A stretch of DNA of 64,000 bases from Caldifarciminota bacterium UBA6260 (lineage in GTDB: Bacteria; Hydrothermota; 32-111): assembly GCA_002441125.1 (NCBI GenBank), contig DJVI01000028.1, positions 34,978 to 98,977 of the forward strand, given 5' to 3'. Shown here piece by piece: positions 15,691 through 23,387 of this stretch. Position numbers and translations under genes: made by a program. Numbering within the stretch: position 1 is the first letter of the stretch; each line of letters starts with the position of its first letter. Below the pieces are notes generated by a model. It saw only the letters and a list, made by a program, of their open reading frames with translations, made no database searches and was not told the DNA's origin.

Positions 15691-16794
15691 ATGAAAAGTA
15701 TTGCGATATTCTCAACTGTACATAAAGTTTACGATGTAAGGATATTCCATAAAGAGATAAAAGCACTAAAAGAATCATACAAAATTTTTTATTTTAACCC
15801 ATATATAGAAGAAGAGAAAAAGGAGGATGAAAATCTTTACCTGAAAAAATTAAAAAGAAGAAAAAACAGATTTTTAAGGATCATTTTCTCACCTTTTGAT
15901 ACCTTCTTTCAACTTGTAAAAACAGATTATTCTCTTTACCATTTCCATGACCCTGAACTTTTAATTACCGGTATCCTTCTTAAAATTTTTGGGAAAAAAG
16001 TAGTTTTCGATTCACATGAGAACAATTTTGGTTTGATAATTGAAAAAACATATTTAAAACCATATTTCCTAAAATTTTTTATAGCGAAATCTGTAAGATT
16101 TTTTGAACTTGCAACATCCCATTTTTTCGATGGAGTTATTGTAGCAAGACCTGACCTTGAAAAACTTTATAGAAACAAAAATATCCTTGTATTCAGAAAT
16201 TTCCCCGATATAGATTTCAAAATAGAAAATGGTGTAAAAAAAGTTAACGAAAAACCTATAATAGTCTATTCAGGCGGATTGACCTATATAAGGGGTATAA
16301 CACAACTCGTTGATGCTGTTGGACTTTTGGATGGTAAAGTTGAACTCCATCTTTTAGGTGAATGGCAGGATAAAGGATTGAAAGAGGATTGTGAAAAAAG
16401 GAAAGGGTTTAGATATACGAAGTATTTAGGGAACTTCCCTTATGGAGAACATTTCAAATACATCAAAAATGGTGATATTGGAATAGTTCCATTTTTGCCA
16501 GCACAAAACCATCTTACAACACTGCCAAACAAACCTTTCGAATATTTTCTGTGCAAAATCCCAGTTCTTATGTCAGATTTCCATTACTGGAGATACACTT
16601 TCAAAGATATAGCATTATTTTTTGATCCATTATCACCAGATGATATTAAGGAAAAAATATTGTATTTAATTGAAAACAAAGAGATTTCAAAAAAACTTGT
16701 TGAAAACGCTTATGAAAAACTTCTCAATGAATTCAACTGGAACAAAGAGAAGAAAAAACTTGAAGATTTTTATCAAAAACTGCTCAAAAGCTGA
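15691..16794 (+). CDS. Glycosyltransferase, GT4-like (GT-B fold)
   Basis: This 367-residue protein has a GT-B layout. The N-terminal half includes SIAIFSTVHKVYDVRIFHKE and a YHFHDPELLITG / VVFDSHE pair, common in GT4 enzymes that act on lipid-linked or capsular sugars. The C-terminal half has VYSGGLTYIRGITQLVDA, ELHLLGEWQ and NKPFEYFLCKIPVLMSD, the nucleotide-sugar-binding side. No signal peptide is present, so it works in the cytoplasm or at the inner membrane face. Donor and acceptor are unknown. There is no ribosome-binding site before ATG 15691. The end overlaps the convergent aminotransferase gene by 11 bp. Confidence 0.85.
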   Translation: MKSIAIFSTVHKVYDVRIFHKEIKALKESYKIFYFNPYIEEEKKEDENLYLKKLKRRKNRFLRIIFSPFDTFFQLVKTDYSLYHFHDPELLITGILLKIFGKKVVFDSHENNFGLIIEKTYLKPYFLKFFIAKSVRFFELATSHFFDGVIVARPDLEKLYRNKNILVFRNFPDIDFKIENGVKKVNEKPIIVYSGGLTYIRGITQLVDAVGLLDGKVELHLLGEWQDKGLKEDCEKRKGFRYTKYLGNFPYGEHFKYIKNGDIGIVPFLPAQNHLTTLPNKPFEYFLCKIPVLMSDFHYWRYTFKDIALFFDPLSPDDIKEKILYLIENKEISKKLVENAYEKLLNEFNWNKEKKKLEDFYQKLLKS

Positions 16795-17875
16795 ATCTCT
16801 CTATTAATTCTTTCAATCTTGAAAGTTCATTCTCATTGTTGAAAATATGGAAAGCGAATCTGACCATCCCATCTCTGAAAGATACTCTGACATTCTTTTC
16901 GATAAGGTAGTTGAAAAAGTTTTTTGTATTTTTCGTTTTGAAAGAAATTATAGGAGTTTTTATCTCTATAATATTTTGGGAAAGAAAACCAAAATTTTCA
17001 AGCATATGCCCTATATTTTTTATTCCTTCAAGATTATGAGAATATATTTCTTCTTTTCCTACACTGTTTAAAAATTTTAAATTCTCACCCATCATCGTAA
17101 TACCTAAAAAGTTTCTCGTTCCACCTTCTATACCTGAACCATTCATCCTGTATTCAGGTAAATTTTCAAAAGAATCAAAATTTTTATAATCCAAAGAAAG
17201 CCATCCACAATTCCTTTTAACAATTCTATCTATATGTTGTTCATCAATATATAAAAATCCTATACCTTGAGGACCTAAAAGCCATTTTGAGGCACCAGCG
17301 AAAAGAAAATCTACAGGTGTTTTCCCAATATCTATCGGAACTGAACCTGCCGCCTGTATGGCGTCAACAGCAATTATAGAATTTCTGTTATGAACTATCT
17401 CAAGCAAAATGTTTAAATCAACAATATCTCCTGTAAGGTAATCCACAAGGTCAATGAAAACCAAACTCTTTTTATATTTAGATAATTCCCTATCAAGATT
17501 GTTCGGATTCTTGGCTATAACCTCAACAGAATATCTGTCATCTTTTAAAAATGGGATTAAAGTGCATGGAAAAGTTTTTCCATAAATAATAATTTTCTTT
17601 ATTTCAGAAAATCCATTTTTTATTATATGAACAGAGGATGTAGTGTTCTGAACAAGCCCTATACTGCTTTGTTTACAGTTTATAAGTTTTGCTATTTCCT
17701 TTCTGCAATTCTCTATTGTGGAAAAATAAGTTTCAAGTGGTATATCTCCTTCGAAAGAAAGTTTTTCAAGTAACTTTTGTGCTTTAAGAACACTCTCTTT
17801 TGTAGGAATCCCTGATGATGCTGAGTTGAAATATAAAACATCCCTTTGATTAAAATATGTTGAATAATCTTTCAT
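16784..17875 (-). CDS. Class V aminotransferase (cysteine desulfurase/isopenicillin-N epimerase-like)
   Basis: This is a PLP enzyme of 363 residues. Recognisable features are YFNSASSGIPTKESV near the N-terminus, IAVDAIQAAGSVPIDI around the PLP-pyridine Asp, and the Schiff-base Lys in FLFAGASKWLLGPQGIGFL. It has no cysteine-containing sulfur-transfer loop that I can find, so cysteine desulfurase activity is unlikely and a racemase, lyase or epimerase role is open. The start ATG 17875 follows AAGGTGG, and the gene has its own promoter next to tRNA-Arg. It is a single-gene unit convergent with the glycosyltransferase. Confidence 0.85.
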   Translation of the reverse strand: MKDYSTYFNQRDVLYFNSASSGIPTKESVLKAQKLLEKLSFEGDIPLETYFSTIENCRKEIAKLINCKQSSIGLVQNTTSSVHIIKNGFSEIKKIIIYGKTFPCTLIPFLKDDRYSVEVIAKNPNNLDRELSKYKKSLVFIDLVDYLTGDIVDLNILLEIVHNRNSIIAVDAIQAAGSVPIDIGKTPVDFLFAGASKWLLGPQGIGFLYIDEQHIDRIVKRNCGWLSLDYKNFDSFENLPEYRMNGSGIEGGTRNFLGITMMGENLKFLNSVGKEEIYSHNLEGIKNIGHMLENFGFLSQNIIEIKTPIISFKTKNTKNFFNYLIEKNVRVSFRDGMVRFAFHIFNNENELSRLKELIERFSF

Positions 17876-17899
17876 AAGCCCACCTTTTTAATAATAAAT

Positions 17900-17927
17900 A
17901 TTTTATCATAAAAAATTACACATTCAA
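17900..17927 (-). promoter_or_regulatory. Promoter of the class V aminotransferase gene
   Basis: TTGAAT (17922-17927) and TAAAAT (17900-17905) on the minus strand with a 16 bp spacer. It begins 4 bases after the 3' end of tRNA-Arg. Confidence 0.6.
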
Positions 17928-17930
17928 GAT

Positions 17931-18004
17931 GGCGCCCGAAGGGAATCGAACCCCCAACCTCTTGATCCGTAGTCAAGTGCTCTATCCAATTGAGCTACGG
18001 GCGC
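17931..18004 (-). tRNA. tRNA-Arg (ACG anticodon)
   Basis: Acceptor GCGCCCG/CGGGCGC, D-arm GCTCAATTGGATAGAGC, anticodon stem CTTGA/TCAAG with loop CTACGGA, and T-loop GTTCGATTC. A34 is normally edited to inosine by TadA. The discriminator base reads C, which is unusual for arginine, and CCA is not encoded. Confidence 0.95.
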
Positions 18005-18012
18005 GCAATTTT

Positions 18013-18040
18013 ATTATATACTTTCCTCTTTGGAATTCAA
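18013..18040 (-). promoter_or_regulatory. Promoter of tRNA-Arg inside the 3' end of the preceding gene
   Basis: TTGAAT (18035-18040) and TATAAT (18013-18018) on the minus strand, 16 bp apart. Both boxes are part of the coding sequence of the outer-membrane protein, and the -10 box contains its TAA stop. Transcription should start about two bases before the tRNA. Confidence 0.65.
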
Positions 18041-18667
18041 TTCGAACTCATGCCTTATTGAAAAACCTATAAATAATTTTTTCGCTTGATCAGAGAATGG
18101 ATATGTTACATCTATCTGGAAAGATTTTGGGATAAAAATGTTAACAAAAAAATCTGGAACTTTATGTTTGAAAAGGTCTCCCCTTTCAATATCAAGAGTC
18201 AAAAATAACTCGTTTTTTATCTTCTCTGTAAAATGAAGATAAGTTGAAAGACCCGTTGTGAAAGATATGTTTCTGTTTATGTGGTAACTCATTATTCCCG
18301 AGAATATCGGATAAACTAAAACATTTGAGACATTAGTGTAAAGATCTGTTTGGAGAGCAAACCTTAAAGGAATTTTAAAATCTGGAGAGTATTTGAGACC
18401 AAAACCCGCAGAATTACTCTGGTATCCAACTATAAGGTCAAGATATTGTGCAAGTCCATAGTTGAAAGAAAAACCCCAATAACCTTTACTCTCTTTCAAA
18501 GAATCAGCCAAGTTTTTATCCTTTTCAGAAAAATATCCGGCATAGGCAAGATTGTATTGAAAATGAATATTACCGGTGTAGACAGGATCAGCAATCTGGT
18601 TTGATGGAAAAAGTTTAACAATAAAAAGAAAAAGGAAAATTAAAAAAAGTTTGAGATTCTTTTTCAT
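18014..18667 (-). CDS. Predicted outer-membrane/envelope protein, unknown function
   Basis: The 217-residue product begins with MKKNLKLFLIFLFLFIVKLFP, a typical signal peptide. The mature part has alternating hydrophobic and polar residues with many Tyr and Phe (YWGFSFNYGLAQYLDLIVGYQ, FGLKYSPDFKIPLRFALQTD, YHINRNISFTTGLSTYLHF), as in small beta-barrels. I recognise no family. It lies 20 bases after wecB and would be the last gene of the sugar-epimerase operon, with tRNA-Arg directly downstream. A role in surface structure is possible from context only. Confidence 0.7.
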   Translation of the reverse strand: MKKNLKLFLIFLFLFIVKLFPSNQIADPVYTGNIHFQYNLAYAGYFSEKDKNLADSLKESKGYWGFSFNYGLAQYLDLIVGYQSNSAGFGLKYSPDFKIPLRFALQTDLYTNVSNVLVYPIFSGIMSYHINRNISFTTGLSTYLHFTEKIKNELFLTLDIERGDLFKHKVPDFFVNIFIPKSFQIDVTYPFSDQAKKLFIGFSIRHEFELNSKEESI

Positions 18668-18687
18668 AAAAAACCCCTTTAATTGAT

Positions 18688-19764
18688 TTATAAAAATTTT
18701 TCTAATATTTTTGAAATCCTTTCAGATGTTTTTCCATCCCAATATTTGATTCTATTACATCTCACTCTCTCAGAAATCCTGAAAATCTTTTCAACATTTT
18801 CAATATCAGGTTCCAAAAGAGTATTGGTTCCTTCTGTAACTGTAACAGGTCTTTCAGTGTTCTTTCTCAATGTAAAACAAGGTATATTAAGAAATGTAGT
18901 TTCCTCCTGAATACCACCAGAATCGGTTAAAACGAATTTTGAGTTCATCTCTAAAGCAACAGATTTAAGATATGAGACTGGTTTTACAACATATATTTTT
19001 TCTGAAATATATCTTTTTAAATTGAAAAGTTCTATCATTTTCTCTGTTCTTGGATGAAGTGGAAATATCACAGGGTAATCTTTTGAAAGAGTGTTAACAA
19101 AATTCAAAATTTTTATAAACCTTTTTCTGTCATCAACATTTGAAGGTCTGTGTAATGTTAGATAGATGAAATTTTTTCTTTTAACGGAAAATTCCCTACA
19201 TATATCGATACTTTTTATTTTATCAAAATTTTCTTTTAAAGTATCAATCATTATGTTCCCTACAAGAAAAATATTTTCCTTCTCCCTGCCCTCTTTTAAA
19301 AGGTTTGAAATAGCATCTGATGATGGGGCGAAAAGAAAATCTGAAAGAGAATCTGTAACAATTCTATTTATCTCTTCAGGCATACTTTTATCAAAACTCC
19401 TTAAACCTGCCTCAACATGTGCAACTTTCAAATAGAGTTTTTTCGCCGCAATCGTAGCTGCCATAGTTGAGTTGACATCTCCAAAAACAACACAAAGGTT
19501 AGGTTTTCTTTTCAAAAGTAGTCTCTCATACTCAACCATTATCTTAGATGTTTGGTAAGCATGTGTTCCACTTTTAACATCAAAAGAATACTCTGGTCTT
19601 GGAATTGAAAGATCCTTAAAGAATATATCTGACATCTCCTTTGTGTAATGCTGACCTGTGTGTATCAACCTAACATTAAACTTTTCTCTTAAAATTCTGT
19701 TAAGTTTTACAACTTTTATAAAATTTGGTCTTGCTCCTATTATAAGGTCAACAGTTTTTTTCAT
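18688..19764 (-). CDS. wecB: UDP-N-acetylglucosamine 2-epimerase (non-hydrolysing)
   Basis: It converts UDP-GlcNAc to UDP-ManNAc in the cytoplasm for surface polysaccharides. Family landmarks are GARPNFIKVVKL, HTGQHYTKEMSDIFF, VFGDVNSTMAA, HVEAGLRSFD with MPEEINRIVTD, LHRPSNVD, and LTDSGGIQEET near residue 275. The length (358) is normal. The gene overlaps the upstream epimerase by 4 bp (ATGA), so the two UDP-sugar enzymes are made together. An older relative, UDP-Glc(NAc)3NA 2-epimerase, is an alternative substrate class. Confidence 0.93.
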   Translation of the reverse strand: MKKTVDLIIGARPNFIKVVKLNRILREKFNVRLIHTGQHYTKEMSDIFFKDLSIPRPEYSFDVKSGTHAYQTSKIMVEYERLLLKRKPNLCVVFGDVNSTMAATIAAKKLYLKVAHVEAGLRSFDKSMPEEINRIVTDSLSDFLFAPSSDAISNLLKEGREKENIFLVGNIMIDTLKENFDKIKSIDICREFSVKRKNFIYLTLHRPSNVDDRKRFIKILNFVNTLSKDYPVIFPLHPRTEKMIELFNLKRYISEKIYVVKPVSYLKSVALEMNSKFVLTDSGGIQEETTFLNIPCFTLRKNTERPVTVTEGTNTLLEPDIENVEKIFRISERVRCNRIKYWDGKTSERISKILEKFL

Positions 19765-20690
19765 AGATAAAATTCCATTGATCTTTTTAAACCTTCTTTT
19801 ACCTTCACAAGAACTTCATATTTCAATATTTTTCTTATCTTTTCTATATCAGCCAAAGAATCCCTTACATCACCTGCTCTTGGTGGGAGATACCTTTTCT
19901 CTATTTTATAACCTGTTATATTTGAAACATAATCTACGAGTTCATTTACAGAGATCCTTTCTCCACACGCCACATTGAAAGTTTCTCCAAAAGCTTCATC
20001 AGGTGCTTTGAGTGAAAGGATGTTAGCATAAACTACATTTGAAACATAAGTGAAATCTCTTGTCTGGTTTCCATCACCAAAAATAGTGATGTAAGTTTTG
20101 TTTTTAACAGCTGAAAAAACTTTCGGAATAAAAGCGGAGTACTGTGACATTGGGTCCTGATTCTCACCAAAAACATTAAAATATCTGAGTGAAATAGTTT
20201 TCAAACCGTAAATTTTATAGAAAATTGAAGAGTAGTATTCGCCAGTCAACTTTGTCAGAGCGTATGGTGATTTTGGTTTGGGTTCAAGTGTTTCGACTTT
20301 AGGAATTAAAGGATTATCACCGTAAATTGAAGAAGATGATGCGAAAATAAACCTTTTAATATTCATATCTTTACTGCATTGGAGAAGGTTCAAAGTTCCA
20401 ACAATATTAACATCGTTAGTCGTAATTGGATCGTTAATTGACCTTGGAACTGAAGGAAGTGCTGCCTGATGGAAAACATAATCTATATCTTTCAGAGAGA
20501 GCATAACTGTATGGTAACTCCTTATATCACCTTCAACAAGTTCTATCCTATCAATAAAAGGAAGAATGTTTTCCCTTTTACCTGTTGAAAAGTTATCAAG
20601 AACCCTAACTTGATTGTTATCCTCAAGTAGTGCTTTTACAAGATTGCTTCCGATAAATCCAGCACCACCTGTAACAAGAATTTTAGCCAT
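19761..20690 (-). CDS. NAD-dependent UDP-sugar epimerase (extended SDR, GalE/WbpP-like)
   Basis: The Rossmann motif GGAGFIGSNLVKALLED, the catalytic Ser region ASSSSIYGD and YALTK (YxxxK), and the substrate loops SLRYFNVFGENQDPMSQYSAFIP and GDGNQTRDFTYV are those of extended SDR UDP-hexose or UDP-HexNAc 4-epimerases. The QDP-SQY pattern is common in WbpP-type UDP-GlcNAc 4-epimerases, but the substrate is inferred. The length (309) is normal. The gene has its own promoter and a GGAGAAAGG ribosome site. With wecB it would supply epimerised amino sugars for surface glycans. Confidence 0.9.
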   Translation of the reverse strand: MAKILVTGGAGFIGSNLVKALLEDNNQVRVLDNFSTGKRENILPFIDRIELVEGDIRSYHTVMLSLKDIDYVFHQAALPSVPRSINDPITTNDVNIVGTLNLLQCSKDMNIKRFIFASSSSIYGDNPLIPKVETLEPKPKSPYALTKLTGEYYSSIFYKIYGLKTISLRYFNVFGENQDPMSQYSAFIPKVFSAVKNKTYITIFGDGNQTRDFTYVSNVVYANILSLKAPDEAFGETFNVACGERISVNELVDYVSNITGYKIEKRYLPPRAGDVRDSLADIEKIRKILKYEVLVKVKEGLKRSMEFYL

Positions 20691-20712
20691 CCTTTCTCCT
20701 TTTTAAAAAAGC

Positions 20713-20740
20713 ATTATACCATAAACTTTTCCATTTACAA
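20713..20740 (-). promoter_or_regulatory. Promoter of the epimerase-wecB unit
   Basis: TTGTAA (20735-20740) and a perfect TATAAT (20713-20718) on the minus strand, 16 bp apart. The -35 box almost abuts the stop codon of the preceding gene. Confidence 0.65.
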
Positions 20741-20742
20741 TC

Positions 20743-22335
20743 TCAATTTATCTTTAAAATAGATAGAAAAACACCTTCCCTGTTTTCAAAAATATCAAAA
20801 TTCCCAAAATAGAGAGAATCATCATCGGTAAAATATTCGAATGTTAAAATATCACCTTTTTCAATCTTAACTATTCCATTTCCACTCAAATTTATAAAAT
20901 TCCCTCTTTCTATTGTCCCTTTATAACCAGAGTTTAAGTGAGCAACTTCTCTACCATCAATTTTTACTCTCAAAAACAGATCCGTTTTTTCTTTTTTCGA
21001 AGAGAAAGTTACTTTATAGGAAATGTTATAAAAACCGCTTTTCAAAAAATATAAACTACTGACATCCTTTTCTGAAACTTTAAAATATTCAGAGTTGTTC
21101 TCTAAAACTACTTTTTGAAAATTGAAATTTTTGAAAATATTTTTTTTACTACTATTCTCATTCAAAGTGAAAATTTTCAAGGGAGTGTTTAGATTAACTT
21201 CAAGAAAAGGTAAATTGGGATCAACAAAAATATTTCTTCTAAAAATTATATTGTTTGAACTATCCTCAAATAAAGAGAGATCATTTATTTTATCAAGATT
21301 TGAAAATCCCCATCTAATATTCTGATTTTTCCCATTGTTGTATCTAAATATCAAAGGTTGATCTAAAAAATTTGTTAAATTTTTTGTGTAAATCTCAGAA
21401 GTATAAAGTTTTACATTTTTCATATCCAACCTGTTATCTTTGAATGTAATAGTGTCCCTTATGCTTGAAACAAATGAAAGAATACCATCACCTGAAAGAT
21501 TTAATTTAACTTTATTACCAACACTTATTTCTTTTCCAACATTCAGATTCCCTGAAACTGTAAAAGAGCCATCTTCTTTTTTGAAAAATATTGAATCCTT
21601 TTCACTTTTGACCTTCATTTCACCATTTATTTGCATAAAAGATGCTGCATATATAGAAGAATCAACAAAATTTTTTGCTATGTATCTATCTTTTGCTATT
21701 ATTCCACCTTCCATCTGCAAAAGATTGTGTATATCATCCTTCTCCTTCAAAATAAGAATATTCTGTTTTTTATTTCCATATATTATGAAACTATCTCCGT
21801 CTGTCTCGTGAAGTAAAGATTTTATTCCCCAGAAATTTGTACCTACATATTTGCCCTGACTTGCTGCAAGATAACCGTTTGAAAGCCATTTGAAACTATT
21901 TGATATCTCGCATCCAAAAATATCTGAAAATTTTACTAACTTCTCATTTACCAAATTCTCACACATACAAAAAAACATTGCAAAATAATCAATCCCACCC
22001 TGATTTATAAAAGATTTAAAAGTCAGATTCTCCATCTGAACTGTAACATCTTCAGATCTGTTTATTATTACACTTCCATCAAGATCACAATTGGATGGAG
22101 TGTTCATACCAAAAATTACTAACTTTTTTATAGGTTCATTGATAACAATACTATCATATTCTAAATTTGAAATTATGTTGATTTTAATATCTTTTAAATC
22201 ATTTTCTGAAGCATAATCTAAAAGATCCGATATATTTTTAAAACTATCTGAAGGGATATTGTAAATCTTTTGTTCAAAAGCGGATATTTTCAGGAAAGAT
22301 AACAAAAAAACAAAATAAAAAAATTTTCTACCCAT
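20743..22335 (-). CDS. Secreted fibre-like protein with a C-terminal C1q/TNF-like domain
   Basis: The 530-residue product has a signal peptide (FFYFVFLLSFLKISAF). Residues 20-240 have beta-helix-like short strands (IINRSEDVTVQMENLTFKS). Residues 240-350 are low-complexity stalk-like strands (GSFTVSGNLNVGKEISVGNK). The last 140 residues read like a C1q/TNF jelly roll: FLKSGFYNISYKVTF, LFLRVKIDGREVA, GIVKIEKGDILTFEYF and a final hydrophobic strand. Such heads are usually trimeric binding modules on surface or phage fibres. This domain call is my reading of strand pattern; I do not recognise the whole protein. It has its own promoter. Confidence 0.6.
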   Translation of the reverse strand: MGRKFFYFVFLLSFLKISAFEQKIYNIPSDSFKNISDLLDYASENDLKDIKINIISNLEYDSIVINEPIKKLVIFGMNTPSNCDLDGSVIINRSEDVTVQMENLTFKSFINQGGIDYFAMFFCMCENLVNEKLVKFSDIFGCEISNSFKWLSNGYLAASQGKYVGTNFWGIKSLLHETDGDSFIIYGNKKQNILILKEKDDIHNLLQMEGGIIAKDRYIAKNFVDSSIYAASFMQINGEMKVKSEKDSIFFKKEDGSFTVSGNLNVGKEISVGNKVKLNLSGDGILSFVSSIRDTITFKDNRLDMKNVKLYTSEIYTKNLTNFLDQPLIFRYNNGKNQNIRWGFSNLDKINDLSLFEDSSNNIIFRRNIFVDPNLPFLEVNLNTPLKIFTLNENSSKKNIFKNFNFQKVVLENNSEYFKVSEKDVSSLYFLKSGFYNISYKVTFSSKKEKTDLFLRVKIDGREVAHLNSGYKGTIERGNFINLSGNGIVKIEKGDILTFEYFTDDDSLYFGNFDIFENREGVFLSILKIN

Positions 22336-22357
22336 ATTTTAATTCTCCTTATTTTAA

Positions 22358-22385
22358 ATTTTATCATAGTATAAGAGTAATTCAA
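22358..22385 (-). promoter_or_regulatory. Promoter of the secreted C1q-like protein gene
   Basis: TTGAAT (22380-22385) and TAAAAT (22358-22363) on the minus strand with a 16 bp spacer. A leader of about 15 bases with AAGGAG precedes ATG 22335. Confidence 0.55.
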
Positions 22386-22557
22386 TGGTAGAATTGTGAG
22401 ATTTTTATTAACTATTGTTCAAAATGAATAAAATAAAGGTAATAAGAATATATCAAAAAAGTATAAGAGACAAAAATATTTTTCTTAAAAATAATTTTTT
22501 TAATTTATACTACTTTTTTAAACTATTTGGATAGATTTTTGATTGAAGATAGTTATA

Positions 22558-22585
22558 TTGACAAAAAAGATTTTTTTGTTAATAT
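22558..22585 (+). promoter_or_regulatory. Promoter of tRNA-Leu (CAA)
   Basis: TTGACA (22558-22563) and TAATAT (22580-22585) are 16 bp apart, with the predicted start about 3 bases before the tRNA. The spacer is almost pure A then T. Confidence 0.7.
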
Positions 22586-22594
22586 TCTTTCTAT

Positions 22595-22678
22595 GCCGAA
22601 GTGGTGGAATTGGTAGACACGTCGGTCTCAAAAACCGATGATGGCAACATCATGCCGGTTCGACTCCGGCCTTCGGCA
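22595..22678 (+). tRNA. tRNA-Leu (CAA anticodon)
   Basis: Acceptor GCCGAAG/CTTCGGC, class II long variable arm (GATGGCAACATC), anticodon loop CTCAAAA, T-loop GGTTCGACTCC and discriminator A. CCA is not encoded. It converges on comF with one base between the two, and no terminator hairpin is visible. Confidence 0.96.
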
Positions 22679-22679
22679 T

Positions 22680-23387
22680 TTAAGATCTCGCGAAAGTAAT
22701 TCCTAAAACTTTTTCTATTTTGAAATGTGATTTTAAGACTCTTGCAGCATCAGACATAGTTTTGCCTGTGGTGAAAACATCATCAACAACAAGAATTGAA
22801 AAACAGGTAAAATCTTTTTTTGATGGATAAAATATTTCTCCTCTTTTTTCCCTTAAAAATCTTGGTAGAACTGCCTGATTTACAATTCTTTCTTTCTGTT
22901 TTAAAATGTTTTCGGCGATCGGGATCCCTGTCAGTTCAGATAGATCTTTTGCCAAAATAAAAGATTGGTTGTAATACCTGTTGTAACTTTTGAAAAAACT
23001 CTGTGGTATATAGGTTATGAATTCTACATTTTGAAAATTAACATCCTCCTGTAATTTCATATAAAGAGAATTCGAAATAAATGAACTCAAAGATTTTATG
23101 TTATAGTACTTGAAATTTTTTATGATCGTTGAAGTTATTTTATCATAATAGTAAACTGACCTGACATAATCAAAATCATATACATTATCTTTACATTTGT
23201 CACACAAAATTTCATCCTCATCTATATTTTTTCCACAAATATTACATAAACTACCTCCAACCCTTTTTAAACCAACAAAACAATCTTTACACAAAGGTAT
23301 ATCCTTAATGAACCTTTCTTTTTTACATACTATACAGTTATCAGGAAAAAGTAGTTTGAAAGGGTTACCAATATCTATCCCTCTCAT
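22680..23387 (-). CDS. comF: ComF-family phosphoribosyltransferase-like protein
   Basis: The N-terminus carries zinc-ribbon Cys pairs (CIVCKKERF, CKDCF, CNICGKNIDEDEILCDKC), and the C-terminus has the phosphoribosyltransferase signature ILVVDDVFTTGKTM. ComF-type proteins are needed for DNA uptake in some transformable bacteria, but many carriers have no known competence system. The start ATG 23387 lies inside the end of rodA (23 bp overlap) behind AGAGG. It closes the rodA-mrdA-mre operon. The 235-residue length is normal. Confidence 0.92.
   Translation of the reverse strand: MRGIDIGNPFKLLFPDNCIVCKKERFIKDIPLCKDCFVGLKRVGGSLCNICGKNIDEDEILCDKCKDNVYDFDYVRSVYYYDKITSTIIKNFKYYNIKSLSSFISNSLYMKLQEDVNFQNVEFITYIPQSFFKSYNRYYNQSFILAKDLSELTGIPIAENILKQKERIVNQAVLPRFLREKRGEIFYPSKKDFTCFSILVVDDVFTTGKTMSDAARVLKSHFKIEKVLGITFARS

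Noticed and set aside
16784..17875. Class V aminotransferase as cysteine desulfurase IscS/SufS
   Set aside because: The PLP Lys is present but I could not find the catalytic Cys loop or neighbouring Fe-S assembly genes.
22386..22557. AT-rich gap searched for a small RNA, riboswitch or origin
   Set aside because: No stable hairpin with a T-run, no DnaA-box set and no conserved riboswitch core; only promoter sequence at both ends.
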